Shown here: piece after piece, positions 60,383 through 64,000 of the stretch | How the letters are laid out: every line of letters starts with the position of its first letter | How positions within the stretch are numbered: position 1 is the first letter of the stretch | Assembly: GCA_004558205.1 (NCBI GenBank) | Contig: SFDM01000003.1 | Location: forward strand, 1 to 64,000 | From: Pyramidobacter piscolens | GTDB lineage: Bacteria > Synergistota > Synergistia > Synergistales > Dethiosulfovibrionaceae | Reading direction: 5' to 3' | Length of the DNA: 64,000 nucleotides | The notes under the pieces: generated by a model | Databases searched by the model: none | What the model was told of the DNA's origin: nothing | The model's input: only the letters and a program-made list of their open reading frames with translations | Position numbers and translations under genes: made by a program

Positions 60383-61013
60383 ATCCTTTTTTTATTATTT
60401 TGTCAGAGGTGTATGCTATCTGTTTTTGTTTCTTCATAATGGAATCACGATTATAGGGCGAGACCAAATTCCCTCCAACCGCCCGGTGATCGTGGCCGCC
60501 AACCACACGAGCAACCTGGATCCCATCGTTATGGGAGTCGCCTTCCCCGGGAGGCTCCGCCCCTTGGCAAAAGAGGAACTTTTTCAGATTCACCCCATCT
60601 TCACGTGGCTGATTCACACGCTGGGCGCCATTCCCGTCAGCCGAAGCAGCGGGCAGGTCGCTGGGATCGCGCTGAAAAATTTTCTCTCGCTCCTGAAAGA
60701 AGGAGAAAATTTGATGATTTTCCCTGAAGGGATGCGCTCCCTGGACGGAAAGCTCCTGCCCATCGAAGGGGGCATCACCGTTCTGGCCACAAAAGTTTCC
60801 GTGCCGATCGTTCCTCTGTACATCTCCGGAACCTTTGAAGCCATGCCTGTAGGGTCGTCGAAGATCAAAAGGAACAGAATCATAGCCCGTTTTGGCAAGC
60901 CCATCATGCCTATGCCCGAAGAGTCAAGAGGAACACTGAAAGAGGAGCGTGAAAGAATACGAAGCACACTGCAGACAGAACTGGCGCGCCTGGAACGGCT
61001 GAGCATTGGCTAA
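60375..61013 (+). CDS. plsC: 1-acyl-sn-glycerol-3-phosphate acyltransferase
   Basis: A 212-residue membrane-associated acyltransferase for phosphatidic acid. N-terminal hydrophobic segment; block I NHTSNLD (HX4D); block III FPEGMRS; block IV VPIVPLYISG. The cmk-plsC neighbourhood is common. ATG 60375. Confidence 0.9.
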   Translation: MLRSFFYYFVRGVCYLFLFLHNGITIIGRDQIPSNRPVIVAANHTSNLDPIVMGVAFPGRLRPLAKEELFQIHPIFTWLIHTLGAIPVSRSSGQVAGIALKNFLSLLKEGENLMIFPEGMRSLDGKLLPIEGGITVLATKVSVPIVPLYISGTFEAMPVGSSKIKRNRIIARFGKPIMPMPEESRGTLKEERERIRSTLQTELARLERLSIG

Positions 61014-61147
61014 CCACGCTCCCGCCGGACTTTAAAAACCCGCTGAAAGAGCACCGCCGCGCAATTATCACGGGCCTGGAACTGCCCGATTCCATCGAAC
61101 TGGACCTTCTTCTGGAGGAACTGAAACTTCTTCTTTCCAATCTTAAT

Positions 61148-62152
61148 GTGGAGGTCGTGGCCGTCTCGACTCAAAAAAAAGAGAAGCCCGATCCTGCGTT
61201 CCTTCTCGGCTCCGGAAAGGTCGATTCGCTTAAAATTCTCGCGGAAGCTTCTCAGGCCGACCTGATCGTCTGCAACGACATGCTCGCTCCCATTCAGCTG
61301 AGCAATATCAGGAAAAAGACGGATTGTGAAGTCTGGGACAGGGCCCTGGTGATCATGAAGATTTTCGAGCAGCGCGCCACCACGGCCGAGGCCAAGCTCC
61401 AAGTCGACCTGGCCCGGTGCCGCTACGAGATGCCCCACCTTCGCGGACTGGGCATGCAGATGTCCAACGCAGGCGCCGGCATCGGAACCCGCGGTCCCGG
61501 CGAGACGGAACTGGAACGTCATCGCAGAAAATTGCAGTCGAGAATTGTGGAAGCCACCCGAAAGCTCGACGAGATGAAAAAACGCCGCGAAGGCCAGAGA
61601 AAACAGCGCCGTAAAAGCGGAATCCCTACCGTCGCCCTTGTGGGCTACACCAACAGCGGAAAGACGACCCTATTGCGGCGCATGAGCGGCGATCAAAAGC
61701 TCTATGCAGCAGATCAGCTTTTCGCCACGCTCGATACCACGGTGCGCTCCATTCGCCTGCCTTCGGGAAAACAATTCCTGATGGCCGACACCGTGGGATT
61801 CATACGCAGCCTCCCGCCGGATCTCATCGCCGCTTTCAGGACTACGCTCGAAGAGGTGCGCCAGGCTGACATGATCATGATCGTGCTCGACGTGAACGAC
61901 CCCGACGTACTGTCAACCTACGGCGTGATTCAGGAAACCCTGCTTGAAATTGGAGCCGCCTCTCTGCCGCGGACCGTGGTCTTGAACAAAATCGACCGTG
62001 CCGGCGACCTGAGAACTCTGCAGGTGAAAGAGCAGCTGAAAGGCGAAGGCATTCCCGTCTATGGGATCAGCGCGTTGACCGGCAAAGGACTTGATTCGCT
62101 TTGGAACGTCCTGGATTGGATCAAGCCGCGCGGGGATGAAAGGAGAATGTAG
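61148..62152 (+). CDS. hflX: Ribosome-associated GTPase HflX (N-terminal start unclear)
   Basis: A GTPase that splits stalled ribosomes. From GTG 61148 the 334 residues cover GSGKVDSLK, the HflX signature (GPGETELERHRR), G1 GYTNSGKTTLLR, G3 DTVGFIRSLPP and G4 NKID. Family similarity clearly extends upstream in the same frame (HRRAIITGLELPDSIE, about 61052-61147), but no ATG, GTG or TTG lies between the frame's stop at 60950 and 61148. Only CTG 61043 or ATT 61064 could start it, so I give the first canonical start and flag the rest. plsC ends 135 bases before it. Confidence 0.8.
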   Translation: MEVVAVSTQKKEKPDPAFLLGSGKVDSLKILAEASQADLIVCNDMLAPIQLSNIRKKTDCEVWDRALVIMKIFEQRATTAEAKLQVDLARCRYEMPHLRGLGMQMSNAGAGIGTRGPGETELERHRRKLQSRIVEATRKLDEMKKRREGQRKQRRKSGIPTVALVGYTNSGKTTLLRRMSGDQKLYAADQLFATLDTTVRSIRLPSGKQFLMADTVGFIRSLPPDLIAAFRTTLEEVRQADMIMIVLDVNDPDVLSTYGVIQETLLEIGAASLPRTVVLNKIDRAGDLRTLQVKEQLKGEGIPVYGISALTGKGLDSLWNVLDWIKPRGDERRM

Positions 62153-63034
62153 ATGCTCTACAGCATGACTGGTTTTAGCCGCGCCCGAGGGGAATATCCC
62201 TGGGGAACGCTGACCGTGGAACTTTCCAGCGTCAATTCAAGATACCTTGAAGTTGTAATCCGTGCCAGCAAGGACCTTTTCAGCCTTGAACCTCTCATTC
62301 AGACCACGCTTCGAAACAGGCTGGCGCGCGGAAAAGTGCAGGTGCGCGCCGATCTGTCCTGGTCGCCGGTTCTCATGAAGGACCGCCTGAACGAAGAAGT
62401 CCTTAGGGACTACTATCACGAGATACAATCCCTCCAAGGCGAATTGGGCGGCCCCGTCCCTTCGGTAACGAGCCTTCTTTCCCTTCCAGGCGTCACCGAG
62501 TCCTCGTCGCTGACCGACGCGACCATGGAAAAAGTCCAGCCGGCGCTCCTCGAACTGCTGGATCAGGCGGGACAGGACCTTATCGCAATGCGGGGCGTCG
62601 AGGGCACGGCCCTGTATCAAGATATCCTGCAGAATCTGGAGAATTACAACCATCTGTTAACGTCCATATCGGAACAGTGGAACGGCATTTCACAAAAGTC
62701 CTTTGAGGATTACCGCGAACGGATCTCGAAGACCGTGGAACGCCTGGGCTATGACGCCGATCCAGCGCGCCTTGCCCAGGAGCTGGTGATCCAGGCGGAC
62801 AAGTGGGATATTTCCGAAGAGCTGACCCGGTCCCAGAGCCATTCCTCCCAGTTTGCGTCACTTCTGGAAAAAGGCGGATCGGTGGGAAGAAAACTTGACT
62901 TTCTTCTCCAGGAGATGAACCGCGAGGCGAACACCATCGGGTCCAAGGTGTCCAGCACGGACATCCGTTGGCTGGTGGTCGATACGAAGACTCTGCTCGA
63001 ACGCATCCGCGAGCAGATTCAGAACGTGGAGTAG
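62153..63034 (+). CDS. yicC: YicC-family endoribonuclease-like protein
   Basis: A 293-residue protein: YicC-like N-terminal (MLYSMTGFSRA, VELSSVNSRYLEV) and DUF1732 C-terminal (FLLQEMNREANTIGSK). Family members are hexameric RNases in recent work. AAGGAG precedes ATG 62153. Always next to gmk in many bacteria, as here. Confidence 0.92.
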   Translation: MLYSMTGFSRARGEYPWGTLTVELSSVNSRYLEVVIRASKDLFSLEPLIQTTLRNRLARGKVQVRADLSWSPVLMKDRLNEEVLRDYYHEIQSLQGELGGPVPSVTSLLSLPGVTESSSLTDATMEKVQPALLELLDQAGQDLIAMRGVEGTALYQDILQNLENYNHLLTSISEQWNGISQKSFEDYRERISKTVERLGYDADPARLAQELVIQADKWDISEELTRSQSHSSQFASLLEKGGSVGRKLDFLLQEMNREANTIGSKVSSTDIRWLVVDTKTLLERIREQIQNVE

Positions 63035-63038
63035 CCTC

Positions 63039-63302
63039 ATGACGCCTACGCTTGTCCATGTCGGTTTTGGCAACATGATCGTCGCCGAACGCATCGTGGC
63101 CATCATTCATCCCACCTCCGCTCCGGTAAAGAGGCTTAAAGAGGAAGCGCGGGAGGCGGGCAGGCTGATCGACGCCACAAAAGGCCGCAAAACGCGCGCT
63201 ATTATCGTAACAGACAGCAATCACATACTTTTATCAGCCATACAGCCTGAGACGATCGTCAATCGGGTATACGAAGGAGACAGCTCTGATGAAGAAGAAT
63301 AG
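63039..63302 (+). CDS. remA: RemA-like DUF370 regulator
   Basis: An 87-residue protein (VGFGNMIVAERIVAIIHPTS, KGRKTRAIIVTDSNHILLSA). RemA of Bacillus controls extracellular-matrix genes by DNA binding; role here inferred. Ends with an acidic tail overlapping gmk. Confidence 0.9.
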   Translation: MTPTLVHVGFGNMIVAERIVAIIHPTSAPVKRLKEEAREAGRLIDATKGRKTRAIIVTDSNHILLSAIQPETIVNRVYEGDSSDEEE

Positions 63303-63879
63303 ACAGGGCGTTTTATTTGTTCTGTCGGGACCGAGCGGCGCGGGAAAGGGGACGCTGCGCGCCAGGCTCTTTGAAATGATCAGGGGACTGCATTATTCCA
63401 TCTCCTGCACGACGCGGGAGCCGCGGGAAGGAGAAGTGGACGGCGTGGATTACCGTTTCATCAGCGACGCCCAGTTCGACCGGCACGTCGCTCAGGGCGA
63501 TTTTCTCGAGTACGCCCATGTCCACGGGCACCGTTACGGGACGCTGCTCTCCGACGTTCTGGCAGTGCTGAACCGAGGAGAGGACCTTTTTCTGGAAATC
63601 GACGTGCAGGGGGCTCTTCAGGTAAAAGAGAAGCTGCCGCAAGCTGTCATGCTGTTCGTCGTCCCGCCGTCACTGGAAGTGCTTGAACGGCGCTTGCGAA
63701 GCAGAAACACCGAAACGGAAGAAGAGCTGCAGCTGCGCCTTCACAACGCAATTGCAGAAATGGAAAAGCGGGATCGCTATGAATTTGTCGTAGTGAACGA
63801 CAATGCCGACGACGCAGCGCGGCAGCTCTGTGATTTCGTCCAAAAGTACCGCTGCGGTTCAAGGGAGGAACAACGGTAA
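63289..63879 (+). CDS. gmk: Guanylate kinase
   Basis: A 196-residue GMP kinase. LSGPSGAGKGTLR is the P-loop; TTREPREGEVDGVDY binds GMP. TAATG overlap with rpoZ. Confidence 0.95.
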   Translation: MKKNRQGVLFVLSGPSGAGKGTLRARLFEMIRGLHYSISCTTREPREGEVDGVDYRFISDAQFDRHVAQGDFLEYAHVHGHRYGTLLSDVLAVLNRGEDLFLEIDVQGALQVKEKLPQAVMLFVVPPSLEVLERRLRSRNTETEEELQLRLHNAIAEMEKRDRYEFVVVNDNADDAARQLCDFVQKYRCGSREEQR

Positions 63880-64000
63880 TGCGCTTTTACAATATGGAAA
63901 AAATCATCGAAAACATCGACGTCAAAAATAAATACCTTTTAACGTCGATCGTGGCCCACCGGGCGCGCCAGATCAGCGAGACCAAGGGGCGCAACGTGCT
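63879..64000 (+). CDS. rpoZ: RNA polymerase omega subunit (partial, cut by window end)
   Basis: The first 40 codons: MRFYNMEKIIENIDVKNKYL, then VAHRARQIS and ETKGRNVL. These match omega's conserved helices. GGGAGGAAC lies upstream. The gene continues past 64000. Confidence 0.85.
   Translation, partial: MRFYNMEKIIENIDVKNKYLLTSIVAHRARQISETKGRNV

Noticed and set aside
60950..61148. Programmed frameshift from plsC into hflX
   Set aside because: The hflX frame overlaps the plsC end, but there is no slippery heptamer between 60953 and 61011 and plsC ends at its normal place.

Overview
The window reads as chromosome of an anaerobic, fairly GC-rich bacterium. Anaerobic markers are an HndABCD-type [FeFe] hydrogenase operon, a stand-alone one-cluster ferredoxin, oxygen-independent radical SAM enzymes and a selenocysteine system. 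The mix (Hnd hydrogenase, a Bacteroides-like glycogen cluster, ispE-purR, scpAB-rluB-cmk-plsC, yicC-remA-gmk-rpoZ) fits Synergistota, perhaps near Pyramidobacter. That placement is inference from gene content and has not been tested by a search.

Region 1 (1-9400) is an accessory, decaying zone. It holds a P4-type integrase broken by two frameshifts, a helicase fragment with an intact Walker A motif, and a partner-switching operon (STAS antagonist, PP2C phosphatase, anti-sigma kinase) whose kinase has an in-frame amber codon. It also holds a Nif11-leader RiPP export locus. In that locus the precursor has almost no core peptide, one ABC exporter is frameshifted by a 5-bp tandem duplication, and the peptidase-ABC protein has lost nearly all its membrane domain in frame. 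A 28-residue ORF that may be a transposase remnant marks its far edge.

Region 2 (9400-21400, + strand) starts with a palindrome-rich promoter region, then hndABCD and a terminator. A tightly overlapping operon follows: hypA-hypB-pcrA-coaE-M50 protease-surE-class IV aminotransferase-AbrB-type membrane protein. It ends at a perfect 31-bp inverted repeat that separates it from convergent genes.

Region 3 (21400-32830, - strand) is a glycogen cluster: debranching enzyme, GT4 glycosyltransferase, GH57 amylase, and a 1418-residue protein that joins a GT3-type glycogen synthase to a GT35 alpha-glucan phosphorylase. Beside it lies an exported FAD oxidoreductase with its own palindrome-containing promoter.

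Region 4 (32830-43050, - strand) is a complete-looking purCSQLFMNHDE operon from IMP-pathway step 1 to the bifunctional last enzyme. It lacks purB, purK and purA/guaAB. The probable regulator purR is 11 kb away, behind ispE.

Region 5 (43050-64000, mostly + strand) carries lepA-hemW-ygiQ-murB, yedF (divergent) with selA-selB, ispE-purR, a ferredoxin, a CAU-anticodon tRNA, nif3, and a long housekeeping operon trpS-scpA-scpB-rluB-cmk-plsC-hflX-yicC-remA-gmk-rpoZ, the last cut by the window end. I see no broken gene from 9.8 kb onward, apart from an odd missing start codon in hflX. The damage in region 1 is therefore likely biological rather than poor sequence. I see no rRNA, CRISPR array or intact insertion sequence.
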